64,000 nt of DNA from Pseudomonas schmalbachii (GTDB lineage: Bacteria; Pseudomonadota; Gammaproteobacteria; Pseudomonadales; Pseudomonadaceae), in assembly GCF_017589465.1 (NCBI RefSeq), contig NZ_JAELYA010000001.1, positions 806,001 through 870,000 of the forward strand, given 5' to 3'. This document shows positions 15,905 to 24,595 of the stretch, one piece after another (positions within the stretch are counted from its first letter, which is position 1; every line of letters begins with the position of its first letter). A program made the position numbers and the translations under genes. The notes under the pieces are model-generated. The model was not told where the DNA came from. It searched no databases and worked only from the letters and a program-made list of their open reading frames with translations.

Positions 15905-18778
15905 ATGCAAATCGACCCCACTCGCGAGAACCCGCAGGCCGTGACGCCGCAGGCCGCCGAATCCGCCCAGGATCTGGCTGCCACCGCGCCGGGCCAGCTG
16001 CGCGTGATCAAGCGCAACGGCACCGTAGTCCCCTACACCGATGACAAGATCACCGTAGCCATCACCAAGGCGTTCCTCGCCGTGGAGGGCGGCACCGCCG
16101 CCGCCTCGTCGCGCATCCATGAAACCGTCGCCCGCCTGACCGAGCAGGTCACCGCGACCTTCAAGCGCCGCATGCCGTCCGGTGGCACCATCCACATCGA
16201 AGAAATCCAGGACCAGGTCGAACTGGCCCTGATGCGCGCCGGCGAGCAGAAAGTCGCCCGCGACTACGTGATCTACCGCGAAGCCCGCGCCAACGAGCGC
16301 AAGAACAGCGCCAGCACCGTCGCCCAGCCGCACCCGAGCATCCGCATCACCCGCGCCGACGGCAGCCAGCAGCCGCTCGACATGGGCCGCCTGAACACCA
16401 TCATCCGCGAAGCCTGCGAAGGCCTGGCCGAAGTCGATGGCGACCTGATCCAGCGCGAAACCCTGAAGAACCTGTACGACGGCGTGGCCGAGAAGGACGT
16501 CAACACCGCCCTGGTGATGACCGCCCGTACCCTGGTCGAGCGTGAGCCGAACTACTCCTACGTCACCGCCCGCCTGCTGATGGACACCCTGCGCGCCGAA
16601 GGCCTGGGCTTCCTCGGCGTGGCCGAAAGCGCCACCCACCACGAGATGGCCGACCTCTACGCCAAGGCCCTGCCGGCGTACGTCGAGAAAGGCGTCGAGT
16701 TCGAACTGCTCGATCCGAAACTGAAGGAATTCGACCTGGAGAAACTCGGCCGCGCCCTGAACCACGAGCGCGACCAGCAGTTCACCTACCTCGGCCTGCA
16801 GACCCTGTACGACCGCTACTTCATCCACAAGGACGGCATCCGTTTCGAACTGCCGCAGGTCTTCTTCATGCGCGTGGCCATGGGCCTGGCCATCGAAGAG
16901 AAGCAGAAAGAAGAACGCGCCATCGAGTTCTACAACCTGCTGTCCTCGTTCGACTACATGTCGTCCACCCCGACCCTGTTCAACGCCGGCACCCTGCGTC
17001 CGCAGCTGTCCAGCTGCTACCTGACCACCGTTCCGGACGACCTGTCGGGCATCTACAGCGCCATCCACGACAACGCCATGCTGTCCAAATTCGCCGGCGG
17101 CCTGGGTAACGACTGGACGCCGGTGCGCGCGCTGGGCTCCTACATCAAGGGCACCAACGGCAAGTCCCAGGGCGTCGTGCCGTTCCTCAAAGTGGTGAAC
17201 GACACCGCCGTCGCCGTGAACCAGGGTGGCAAGCGCAAGGGCGCCGTCTGCGCGTACCTCGAAACCTGGCACATGGACATCGAAGAGTTCATCGAGCTGC
17301 GCAAGAACACCGGTGACGACCGCCGCCGCACCCACGACATGAACACCGCGAACTGGATTCCGGACCTGTTCATGAAGCGCGTGTTCGACGATGGCTCCTG
17401 GACCCTGTTCTCGCCGTCCGACGTCCCGGACCTGCACGACCTCACCGGCAAGGCCTTCGAAGAGCGCTACGAGTACTACGAAGCCATGGCCGGCTACGGC
17501 AAGATCAAGCTGCACAAGGTCGTCCAGGCCAAGGACCTGTGGCGCAAGATGCTCTCCATGCTGTTCGAGACCGGCCACCCGTGGCTGACCTTCAAGGACC
17601 CGTGCAACCTGCGCAGCCCGCAGCAGCACGTCGGCGTGGTCCACAGCTCGAACCTGTGCACCGAGATCACCCTGAACACCAACAAGGACGAGATCGCGGT
17701 CTGCAACCTGGGCTCGATCAACCTGGTCAACCACATCGTCGACGGCAAGCTGGACACCGCGAAGCTGGAGAAAACCGTCAAGACCGCAGTACGCATGCTC
17801 GATAACGTCATCGACATCAACTACTACTCGGTCCCGCAGGCGCGCAACTCCAACCTCAAGCACCGTCCGGTCGGCCTCGGCATCATGGGCTTCCAGGACG
17901 CGCTGTACCTGCAGCACATTCCGTACGGCTCGGACGCGGCCATCGAGTTCGCCGACAAGTCCATGGAAGCGGTGAGCTACTTCGCCATCCAGGCTTCCTG
18001 TGACCTGGCCGACGAGCGCGGCGCCTACGAGACCTTCGAAGGCTCGCTGTGGTCCAAGGGCATCCTGCCGCTGGACTCCCAGCAGATCCTGATCGAGGCC
18101 CGTGGCCAGAAGTACATCGACGTCGACCTCACCGAGTCCCTGGACTGGGCACCGGTCCGCGCCCGCGTGCAGAAAGGCATCCGCAACTCGAACATCATGG
18201 CCATCGCACCGACCGCGACCATCGCCAACATCACCGGCGTATCGCAGTCCATCGAGCCGACCTACCAGAACCTGTACGTGAAATCGAACCTCTCGGGCGA
18301 GTTCACCGTGATCAACCCCTACCTGGTGCACGACCTCAAGGCGCGCGGCCTGTGGGACCCGGTCATGGTCAACGACCTGAAGTACTACGACGGCTCCGTG
18401 CAGCAGATCGAGCGCATCCCGCAGGACCTCAAGGATCTGTACGCCACCGCGTTCGAGGTGGAAACCCGCTGGATCGTCGACGCCGCCAGCCGCCGCCAGA
18501 AGTGGATCGACCAGGCCCAGTCGCTGAACCTGTACATCGCCGGCGCCTCGGGCAAGAAGCTCGACGTGACCTACCGCATGGCCTGGTATCGCGGTCTGAA
18601 GACCACCTACTACCTCCGTGCCCTGGCCGCGACCAGCACCGAGAAGTCGACCATCAACACCGGCAAGCTGAACGCCGTGTCCTCGGCGATCGACGAGACC
18701 CTGCAGGCCGCGCCGCAACCGGCGCCGGTTCCGAAGGCGTGCTCGATCGACAACCCGGATTGCGAGGCTTGCCAATAA
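15905..18778 (+). CDS. nrdA: Class Ia ribonucleoside-diphosphate reductase, alpha subunit
   Basis: The 957-residue catalytic subunit reduces ribonucleoside diphosphates to deoxy forms with NrdB. It has two N-terminal ATP cones (about residues 33-120, [18 protein letters not shown]; and 140-230, [18 protein letters not shown]), as in P. aeruginosa NrdA. Active-site elements are the first redox Cys in [17 protein letters not shown] with the radical Cys and Glu, the partner Cys in [10 protein letters not shown], and the C-terminal shuttle [12 protein letters not shown]. The Shine-Dalgarno GGAGATAA precedes ATG 15905. nrdB follows after 178 bp that contain a hairpin and a repeat. Confidence 0.97.
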   Translation: MQIDPTRENPQAVTPQAAESAQDLAATAPGQLRVIKRNGTVVPYTDDKITVAITKAFLAVEGGTAAASSRIHETVARLTEQVTATFKRRMPSGGTIHIEEIQDQVELALMRAGEQKVARDYVIYREARANERKNSASTVAQPHPSIRITRADGSQQPLDMGRLNTIIREACEGLAEVDGDLIQRETLKNLYDGVAEKDVNTALVMTARTLVEREPNYSYVTARLLMDTLRAEGLGFLGVAESATHHEMADLYAKALPAYVEKGVEFELLDPKLKEFDLEKLGRALNHERDQQFTYLGLQTLYDRYFIHKDGIRFELPQVFFMRVAMGLAIEEKQKEERAIEFYNLLSSFDYMSSTPTLFNAGTLRPQLSSCYLTTVPDDLSGIYSAIHDNAMLSKFAGGLGNDWTPVRALGSYIKGTNGKSQGVVPFLKVVNDTAVAVNQGGKRKGAVCAYLETWHMDIEEFIELRKNTGDDRRRTHDMNTANWIPDLFMKRVFDDGSWTLFSPSDVPDLHDLTGKAFEERYEYYEAMAGYGKIKLHKVVQAKDLWRKMLSMLFETGHPWLTFKDPCNLRSPQQHVGVVHSSNLCTEITLNTNKDEIAVCNLGSINLVNHIVDGKLDTAKLEKTVKTAVRMLDNVIDINYYSVPQARNSNLKHRPVGLGIMGFQDALYLQHIPYGSDAAIEFADKSMEAVSYFAIQASCDLADERGAYETFEGSLWSKGILPLDSQQILIEARGQKYIDVDLTESLDWAPVRARVQKGIRNSNIMAIAPTATIANITGVSQSIEPTYQNLYVKSNLSGEFTVINPYLVHDLKARGLWDPVMVNDLKYYDGSVQQIERIPQDLKDLYATAFEVETRWIVDAASRRQKWIDQAQSLNLYIAGASGKKLDVTYRMAWYRGLKTTYYLRALAATSTEKSTINTGKLNAVSSAIDETLQAAPQPAPVPKACSIDNPDCEACQ

Positions 18779-18788
18779 GGCTTCGCCA

Positions 18789-18811
18789 CGTGCGGTGAAC
18801 CCCACCGCACG
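18789..18811. terminator. Hairpin downstream of nrdA
   Basis: A 9-bp perfect stem CGTGCGGTG / CACCGCACG with a 5-nt loop lies 10 bp after the nrdA stop. There is no T tract, so it may stabilise or attenuate the nrdAB transcript rather than end it. Confidence 0.4.
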
Positions 18812-18822
18812 CACGGACAATC

Positions 18823-18856
18823 CCCTCTCCCTCCGGGAGAGGGCTAGGGTGAGGGG
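18823..18856. repeat. 34-bp CCCTCTCCC...GGTGAGGGG repeat, copy 2
   Basis: It starts CCCTCTCCCTCCGGGAGAGG and continues GCTAGGGTGAGGGG, a near-identical copy of 14321-14354 in the same orientation. Located between nrdA and nrdB, it forms a hairpin followed by CTCTTTTTATC, which could attenuate transcription into nrdB. Confidence 0.8.
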
Positions 18857-18956
18857 CTCTTTTTATCCCCTCCCCCGATTAAAGCTTTCGCGTGCACCTC
18901 ACGCACCCAAACACCCAGGCCGGCCCAGACCGGTCCGCCAGACCAGGAGAGGAACA

Positions 18957-20204
18957 ATGCTCAGCTGGGACGAATTCGACAAGGAAGACGGCGCCGAAGC
19001 CGTTGCCGCCAAACCCGCCGCACCGGTAGTTGCAGCGGCCATCGACAAGCTCGACAACGAAGCCGCCGGCTCGGTCGAGAGCGCCCGCGCCGTCTCGACC
19101 GACGACTCCGACGCCGTTGCCCGCGCCAAGAAAGCCCTGGACGACCTCGACATCCAGGAAGGCCTGGACGACCTCGAAGGCTCCGCCGCGCGCGTGCAGG
19201 TTGGCGACAAGCAGATGATCAACGCCCGCGCCGACCTCAACCAGCTCGTACCGTTCAAGTACGACTGGGCCTGGCAGAAGTATCTGGATGGTTGCGCCAA
19301 CCACTGGATGCCGCAGGAAGTGAACATGAACGCCGACATTGCCCTGTGGAAGAGCAAGGACGGCCTCAGCGAAGACGAGCGCCGCATCGTCATGCGCAAC
19401 CTCGGCTTCTTCTCCACCGCCGACTCCCTGGTTGCCAACAACCTGGTCCTGGCCGTGTACCGCCTGATCACCAACCCCGAGTGCCGCCAGTACATCCTGC
19501 GCCAGGCCTTCGAAGAGGCGATCCACACCCACGCCTACCAGTACTGCATCGAGTCGCTGGGCATGGATGAAGGCGAGATCTTCAACATGTACCACGAGAT
19601 TCCTTCGGTCGCGAAGAAAGCCTCCTGGGGCCTGAAGTACACCCGCTCGATCTCCGACCCGCAGTTCCAGACCGGCACCCCGGAAACCGATCGCCAGTTC
19701 CTGCGCAACCTGATCGCCTACTACTGCGTACTGGAAGGCATCTTCTTCTATTGCGGCTTCACCCAGATCCTCTCCATGGGCCGCCGCAACAAGATGACCG
19801 GCACCGCCGAGCAGTTCCAGTACATCCTGCGCGACGAGTCCATGCACCTGAACTTCGGCATCGACGTGATCAACCAGATCAAGATCGAAAACCCGCACCT
19901 GTGGGACGCCGCGATGAAGGACGAAGCGACCCAGATGATCCTGCAGGGCACCCAACTGGAAATCGAATACGCCCGCGATACCATGCCGCGCGGCGTACTG
20001 GGCATGAACGCCGCGATGATGGAGGACTACCTCAAATTCATCGCCAACCGCCGCCTGACCCAGATCGGCCTGAAAGAGGAATACCCGGGCGCAACCAACC
20101 CGTTCCCGTGGATGTCGGAAATCATGGATCTGAAAAAGGAAAAGAACTTCTTTGAGACCCGCGTAATTGAATACCAGACTGGCGGTGCGCTGAGCTGGGA
20201 TTGA
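18957..20204 (+). CDS. nrdB: Class Ia ribonucleoside-diphosphate reductase, beta subunit
   Basis: The 415-residue diiron-tyrosyl radical subunit. Iron-ligand and radical regions are visible in [31 protein letters not shown] and [13 protein letters not shown]. The C-terminal peptide TGGALSWD should dock on NrdA. The true start is [12 protein letters not shown] at 18957, with AGGAGAGGAAC before it; an in-frame ATG at 18795 lies in the repeat region without a ribosome site. It belongs with nrdA and is followed by a clear terminator. Confidence 0.97.
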   Translation: MLSWDEFDKEDGAEAVAAKPAAPVVAAAIDKLDNEAAGSVESARAVSTDDSDAVARAKKALDDLDIQEGLDDLEGSAARVQVGDKQMINARADLNQLVPFKYDWAWQKYLDGCANHWMPQEVNMNADIALWKSKDGLSEDERRIVMRNLGFFSTADSLVANNLVLAVYRLITNPECRQYILRQAFEEAIHTHAYQYCIESLGMDEGEIFNMYHEIPSVAKKASWGLKYTRSISDPQFQTGTPETDRQFLRNLIAYYCVLEGIFFYCGFTQILSMGRRNKMTGTAEQFQYILRDESMHLNFGIDVINQIKIENPHLWDAAMKDEATQMILQGTQLEIEYARDTMPRGVLGMNAAMMEDYLKFIANRRLTQIGLKEEYPGATNPFPWMSEIMDLKKEKNFFETRVIEYQTGGALSWD

Positions 20205-20280
20205 TATACCGAGCAATACGTCAAGACCATTAGAAACGCTGTAACTCGAAATGGAATTTTGGGGCAGTGATTAGAAAGAA

Positions 20281-20311
20281 GAAGCCCCGCCTTGTGCGGG
20301 GCTTCACTTTT
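20281..20311 (+). terminator. Rho-independent terminator after nrdB
   Basis: A 10-bp perfect stem GAAGCCCCGC / GCGGGGCTTC with a 5-nt loop is followed by ACTTTTAC. It closes the nrdAB unit. Confidence 0.85.
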
Positions 20312-20352
20312 ACTCTGGAGCCACGTAAGCCGCTGGCTTATAGGAGAAAACA

Positions 20353-21432
20353 ATGGCATGGGCAAAACCTGAGTTCAAGCCTGAGCAAGTAAACGCAGCC
20401 GCCAAGAAACTAGCCACCATGGAGTTTCCTGTTGTAGACCAAGAAGGACTAGAAAACCTCTCTATTATTAATAACTGGCGCTCCTCTCATGCTTACCCCC
20501 TCAACACCTTTCAAATAACCCTCAGAACCAAGGCAAGAAAAATTGAGCGCGAAGTAATTGTCGCCCAGCGCTCAAAGCGCCTAGAGTCCATTCATAAAAA
20601 GCTAGTTAGCAAACCTACGATGCGAATGACTCAAATGCAAGACATCGCAGGCTGCAGGGCAGTATTCACCAAGGTTAAAGATGTCTATAAGCTTGTGAGC
20701 GAATACAAAACAAGCAGGTTTGACCATAAATTCAGAAACGAAAAAGATTACATTGCCAACCCCAAACCTGACGGATATCGCTGCTACCATTTAGTTTATG
20801 AGTACAAAGGAACTAGAGTAGAAACAGCCGCTTACTCAGGCCTTCGGGTGGAGATACAAATTCGCTCAAAAATGCAACACGCATGGGCAACTGCTGTGGA
20901 GGCTGTAGGCATATTCACAAAGCAGGCATTGAAATCCAATCAAGGAAACCAAGACTGGCTCCGATTTTTCTCTTTAATGGGCTCCGCAATTGCAGCAATA
21001 GAGAGCACCGCCCCAGTTCCTGAAACCCCCACTACCAAAGCTGAATTAGTAACCGAAATAAGCCAACTAGCAACCCAACTACACGTTAAAGAAATGCTAC
21101 AAGCGTATAACGCAACAATTACTACACTTGGCTCTGCGAAAGACGAGAAATATTTCATTGTAGAAATGGATCCCGAACAACACAAAATTACTGTTCGCCG
21201 CTACAAGGCAAGGCAATCTGAAGAAGCCAACAAAATTTACACCGAACTCGAAAGCAGAATACCTGATAGCTCGTCGACTCAAGTCGTACTAGTATCGGTT
21301 GAAAACATCAACGCACTTAAGCGCGCCTACCCAAACTACTTCCTCGACACAAATAATTTCAGCAAAATTGTGGATCGAGTTCTAAAAGGCAATATCCCCG
21401 AACCACAACCCCACGCTCCCCTGCTTCTTTAA
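20353..21432 (+). CDS. Orphan RelA/SpoT-domain protein (AT-rich, accessory)
   Basis: A 359-residue protein with one RelA/SpoT nucleotidyltransferase domain (about residues 60-190) and no HD hydrolase, TGS or ACT domain. Synthetase-type elements are visible: R73-S-K75 with K82/K83 (QRSKRLESIHKKL), D97 in MQDIAGCRAVF, GYRCYHLVYE (Y142, H146) and E167 in VEIQIRSKMQHAWATAVEA. This suggests a functional pyrophosphokinase that makes an alarmone or modifies another nucleotide or tRNA end. The helical C-terminal half (residues 190-359) is uncharacterised and might be regulatory. Codon use and base composition are clearly AT-richer than all neighbours, pointing to horizontal acquisition. AGGAG precedes ATG 20353. 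No obvious antitoxin gene is adjacent. Confidence 0.8.
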   Translation: MAWAKPEFKPEQVNAAAKKLATMEFPVVDQEGLENLSIINNWRSSHAYPLNTFQITLRTKARKIEREVIVAQRSKRLESIHKKLVSKPTMRMTQMQDIAGCRAVFTKVKDVYKLVSEYKTSRFDHKFRNEKDYIANPKPDGYRCYHLVYEYKGTRVETAAYSGLRVEIQIRSKMQHAWATAVEAVGIFTKQALKSNQGNQDWLRFFSLMGSAIAAIESTAPVPETPTTKAELVTEISQLATQLHVKEMLQAYNATITTLGSAKDEKYFIVEMDPEQHKITVRRYKARQSEEANKIYTELESRIPDSSSTQVVLVSVENINALKRAYPNYFLDTNNFSKIVDRVLKGNIPEPQPHAPLLL

Positions 21433-21454
21433 CGAATAGCCTGAATATACCCAC

Positions 21455-21544
21455 GGTGGAAAAGGCTTCGCCGTTTTCCACCCTACGAGATGTCCTACGC
21501 GGAGGTGGGGTGGGTGTAGGGTGGACAACGCGAAGCTTGTCCAC
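21455..21544. repeat. Paired REP elements upstream of the RAYT gene
   Basis: The first hairpin (21455-21482, GGTGGAAAAGGCTTCGCCGT...CC followed by CTAC) and a second in inverted orientation (GTAG at 21517-21520, GTGGACAACGCGAAGCTTGT...) form a head-to-head REP pair. The GTAG/CTAC tetranucleotides at the hairpin feet are the recognition feature of REP-associated tyrosine transposases. The first hairpin plus CTAC recurs exactly at 42819-42850. Confidence 0.85.
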
Positions 21545-21585
21545 CACTGTTCGCCGCCACACATTTGCTCAAGGATTGAGCCGCC

Positions 21586-22158
21586 ATGTCCACCTACCGC
21601 CGCGTCCGTGCGCCGGGGGCGACCTATTTCTTTACCGTCAATCTGAACGACCGCAGCAGCGATCTGCTGGTGCGTGAAGTCGATCTGTTGCGCCAGACGG
21701 TGCGGGCTACGAAGGCTCGCCATCCCTTCCATATCGATGCCTGGGTGATCCTGCCCGAACACATGCATTGCCTGTGGACGTTGCCTGAAGGCGACGCCGA
21801 TTTCGCTCTGCGCTGGAAGGTCATCAAGTTCGCCTTCGCCAAACGTGTTCCGAAAACCGAGGCGCGCACTTGCGGACAACACAAACGCGGCGAGCGTGGG
21901 ATCTGGCAACGACGCTATTGGGAACACCTGATCCGCGACGATCTCGATTACCAGCGGCACTTCGATTACATCCATTTCAATCCGTTGAAGCACGGACATG
22001 TGGATCGGCTGGCGGATTGGCCGTATTCGAGTTTTCACCGGGCCGTTCGGGCAGGAATTTATTCCCGGGATTGGTGCGATGGTTGGGATCTGGATGGCGA
22101 TGGCTTCGGAGAGGGCTTAGGAACCGGTGGAAAACGCTTCGAGGTTTTCCACCCGTAG
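21586..22158 (+). CDS. rayT: REP-associated tyrosine transposase (RAYT, TnpA-REP)
   Basis: A 190-residue Y1-family single-strand transposase. Visible features are TYFFTVNL near the N-terminus, the metal-binding H-x-H in EHMHCLWTLP, and the catalytic-tyrosine helix region HFDYIHFNPLKHGHV. Y1 REP transposases cleave single-stranded DNA at REP hairpins marked by GTAG-type tetranucleotides. The gene is flanked by its cognate REPs (21455-21544 upstream, 22126-22153 at its own 3' end), so the last codons (GGKRFEVFHP) are encoded by a REP arm. No strong Shine-Dalgarno is seen. It is a domesticated single-copy type rather than an insertion sequence. Confidence 0.92.
   Translation: MSTYRRVRAPGATYFFTVNLNDRSSDLLVREVDLLRQTVRATKARHPFHIDAWVILPEHMHCLWTLPEGDADFALRWKVIKFAFAKRVPKTEARTCGQHKRGERGIWQRRYWEHLIRDDLDYQRHFDYIHFNPLKHGHVDRLADWPYSSFHRAVRAGIYSRDWCDGWDLDGDGFGEGLGTGGKRFEVFHP
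22126..22153. repeat. REP hairpin overlapping the 3' end of the RAYT gene
   Basis: The 28-nt hairpin starts GGTGGAAAACGCTTCGAGGT and ends TTTTCCACC, differing from the 21455 copy at a few loop-proximal bases. CGTAG follows. It encodes the last residues of the transposase. Confidence 0.85.
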
Positions 22159-22486
22159 CCGTCCAGCAACCCCTGAAAAATTCCTGGCTGACAGCAGCCG
22201 ATACTCGAAGTGACTGCCATGGATGACATCGCCGGCCAATGCCGGGCCCAGCCCGGAATAGGTGTACCGCTGGAAAGATGCGCCGCCACTCATTCAGACC
22301 TTCTCAGACTATTTCGTCATTCGGCTATCGAGTTCTTGCACTCAATCTAGACTGCAATCCGAACAGGTCGAATTCGGCGGCGCCCCGCCTGGAAGCAGGG
22401 CGATCTCGAGGAAGGCTCCAAAGGGCCTCAATGGTCGGCCAGTACCAAAGTCTCCCGCTGCCTGCAGGACCAGCAGAGGAAACAGC
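22159..22486. other. Intergenic stretch without a convincing gene
   Basis: The 328 bp between the RAYT gene and the truncated porin hold no ORF with a ribosome site. A short reading on the minus strand (about 22170-22290) looks weakly protein-like (YTYSGLGPALAGDVIHGSHF) and may be debris of an older gene, but no family is recognised. Confidence 0.4.
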
Positions 22487-22780
22487 ATGCAAGGCAAGCG
22501 CTACCGCAACTCCCTCCGATGCTTTGTCCCCGTCTCGGTCTGCGTACTTGGCCTGTGGCCGTGCACCACCTGGGCTGGCGGCGACCTGCTCTGCGAAGAC
22601 AACCAGTTCGATGGCAATCCCCTCGCTGACGGGCTGGACCTGCACTTCGCCTACACGCGGGTCTGGCTCGGCGACATGGATGTGGGCCAGACCAGGGCGC
22701 GCTCGGGCAACACGCTGTCCGGCACTTACGACAACGCCATGCTGCACATACTGGGCGGGGGTGCGGTTTGGCGTTTCTGA
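22487..22780 (+). pseudogene. Internally deleted FadL/OmpP1-type outer-membrane transporter remnant
   Basis: A 97-residue reading frame with a complete signal peptide (MQGKRYRN... to TTWA-GG) followed at once by what looks like the last beta strands of a FadL-type channel (DGLDLHFAYTRVWLGDMDVG ... LSGTYDNAMLHILGGGAVWR, ending in Phe). FadL proteins are about 400-450 residues, so some 350 internal residues appear to be missing while the frame is kept. A Shine-Dalgarno (GAGGAAAC) remains. It lies upstream of two DUF1254 genes and was probably the porin for their hydrophobic substrate. It is called a pseudogene because the barrel cannot form; it could still make a short secreted peptide. Confidence 0.6.
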
Positions 22781-22797
22781 AGACACGAATCGGCAGT

Positions 22798-22840
22798 CCC
22801 CCATCGGGGGGATCAATACCTTTTCCTTTCCGCAATAGCA
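22798..22840 (+). promoter_or_regulatory. Activator site and promoter for the DUF1254 genes (regulon site 1)
   Basis: The inverted repeat CCCCCATCGGGGGG (22798-22811) is followed, 24 nt later, by TAGCAT (22836-22841) as a -10-like element; no -35 is seen. Centred near -43, it is placed like a LuxR-type class II activator site. The sequence after the repeat (ATCAATACCTTTTC) matches site 3 at 39983-40028. The predicted leader to the DUF1254 ATG is about 105 nt. Confidence 0.65.
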
Positions 22841-22952
22841 TTCAAAACCTGCCAATCGGCGCGACCAGACCTTCCCGTACCTGGGCAACTTCAAGCAGAG
22901 CAAGGCTGCGCCACCCTCTCACCAGGCGTTTCTACGTTTTCAGGAGGAAACC

Positions 22953-24443
22953 ATGCTCAAACCCCATCTGCGATTGACGACACTCGCGTGTCTGATCGGC
23001 GCCCTCGCTCTGGCCCCGGTCCCGGCCAGTGCCGAGGAGGCGCCGGCCTCCCCACTGGTCAAGCAGATCAACAATGGCAACTGGCTCGACCCGAAGGAAG
23101 CCGAAAGCCTGCGTGACGAGCTGTATTACCAGCGTGCCGTGTTCGCCTACATGACCATGCTTCCGGCGCTGAACACCATTGGCCTGCGCGATGGCTCGGC
23201 GAAGGCCTTCGGCTCCGGCTACAACGTGCTGCCGATCTGGAAGGAACGCATGGACGCCCGCGCCCAGGTGCCCACGCCGAACGCCGATGTGATCTATTCC
23301 ATGAGCTACCTGGACCTGAAGCAGACCGGTCCGCTGGTGGTGAACGCCCCGGCGAACGTGATCGGCATGTTCACCGACTTCTTCCAGCGCACCATCACCG
23401 ACGTCGGCGCCGTCGGCCCCGACCGCGCGCGTGGCGGGCTGTTCCTGCTGCTGCCGCCGGACTACCAGGGTCATGTGCCGAGCGGCTACTACACCTTCAA
23501 GTCGCCGACCTACAACGTCTTCCTGTTCTTCCGCACCATCATGGCCAAGGGTGACGGCAAGCCGGACCCGGCGCCGGCGGTGAAGAACGCCGAGACCACC
23601 CGCATCTACCCGCTGTGGGCGCCGGAGAAGGACGTCAAGCCGATGGAATTCCCGGACGGCAGCGGCAAGCGGGTCGACATGATGTATCCGACCGACAACG
23701 CCTACTGGACCAAGCTCAAGGAGTTCGTCGACTACGAACCCGTCGAGGCCATCGCTCCGGAACTGCGCGGCGTGCTGGCGTCCATCGGCATCGTCAAGGG
23801 CGAACCGTTCAAGCCAACCGCGAAACAGCAGGAACTCCTGAAGAAGGCCGTGGAGACCGCGCCGAAGATGATCCTCGCCACCCGCCAACTGGGCCGCGAC
23901 GACAAGCGCAACCTCTACTACAAGGACCGCCAGTACGAGAACACCTGGGCCGGCGGCACCGCCGAGTGGATGCAGTCCAGCTACCTGGACGTGAACCAGC
24001 GCGCCAGCTTCTTCCAGATCGCCTATTCGTCGGCGCCGGCGATGGTCATGCACACCACCGGGGCAGGCTCGAAGTATCCGTTCACCGCCCGCGACAAGGA
24101 CGGCAACTTCCTCGAAGGCGGACACACCTACAAGCTGCGCCTGCCACCCAACCCGCCGGCGGGCCTGTTCTGGGCGGTGACGGCCTACAACGTGACCGAC
24201 GGCACCATGCCGGAAACCAAACAGCTGTTGCCCTCCACCAACGGCTACTACGACATCGTGAAACAGGCCGACGGCTCCATCGAGATCTGGTTCGGCCCGG
24301 AGAAACCGCAGGATGTCGCCGACAACGCCTTCATCCAGACCATCCCCGGCCGCAACTTCCTCGCCACCGTGCGCCTGTATGGCACCGGGCATGCGTTCTA
24401 CGACCAGAGCTGGAAACCGGACGATCTGGTCAAGGTGAAGTAA
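22953..24443 (+). CDS. Exported DUF1254/DUF1214 protein, copy 1
   Basis: A 496-residue protein with a signal peptide (LACLIGALALAPVPASA) followed by a DUF1254 domain (about residues 60-190) and a C-terminal DUF1214 domain (about 355-470, with TYKLRLPPNPPAGLFWAVTA and GSIEIWFGPEKP). Biochemical function is unknown; such proteins are periplasmic or secreted and often lie near genes for hydrophobic-compound degradation. CAGGAGG precedes ATG 22953. It follows a shared-motif promoter and the porin remnant and is followed after 152 bp by a second DUF1254 gene. It is related to, but clearly diverged from, copy 2. Confidence 0.88.
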   Translation: MLKPHLRLTTLACLIGALALAPVPASAEEAPASPLVKQINNGNWLDPKEAESLRDELYYQRAVFAYMTMLPALNTIGLRDGSAKAFGSGYNVLPIWKERMDARAQVPTPNADVIYSMSYLDLKQTGPLVVNAPANVIGMFTDFFQRTITDVGAVGPDRARGGLFLLLPPDYQGHVPSGYYTFKSPTYNVFLFFRTIMAKGDGKPDPAPAVKNAETTRIYPLWAPEKDVKPMEFPDGSGKRVDMMYPTDNAYWTKLKEFVDYEPVEAIAPELRGVLASIGIVKGEPFKPTAKQQELLKKAVETAPKMILATRQLGRDDKRNLYYKDRQYENTWAGGTAEWMQSSYLDVNQRASFFQIAYSSAPAMVMHTTGAGSKYPFTARDKDGNFLEGGHTYKLRLPPNPPAGLFWAVTAYNVTDGTMPETKQLLPSTNGYYDIVKQADGSIEIWFGPEKPQDVADNAFIQTIPGRNFLATVRLYGTGHAFYDQSWKPDDLVKVK

Positions 24444-24595
24444 TCGCGAACACCCGGCGAAGCGCCTGACAGCGACTCGCCGGGCTCCGGAACAACACGC
24501 TGTACCAACGCCAATGGATTGCCGGTCGTACATGCCCTCCCCCGCCAGGGACAAGGAGAGCAACTGGCGGCCGGCCCACCAGGAGGAACCGCTCC

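Noticed and set aside
15686..18820. Very long open frame on the minus strand across nrdA (over 1000 codons).
   Set aside because: It is antisense to a clear nrdA, is Val/Gly/Gln/Arg-rich with no domain, and is expected in GC-rich codon usage.
21586..22158. Insertion sequence with target duplication around the transposase gene.
   Set aside because: The protein is a RAYT flanked by REPs; no IS ends or target-site duplication are visible.
24444..24595. CCCTCCCCCGCCAGGG upstream of the second DUF1254 gene as a regulon site.
   Set aside because: The arms and core do not match the palindrome; no -10 at the fixed spacing.
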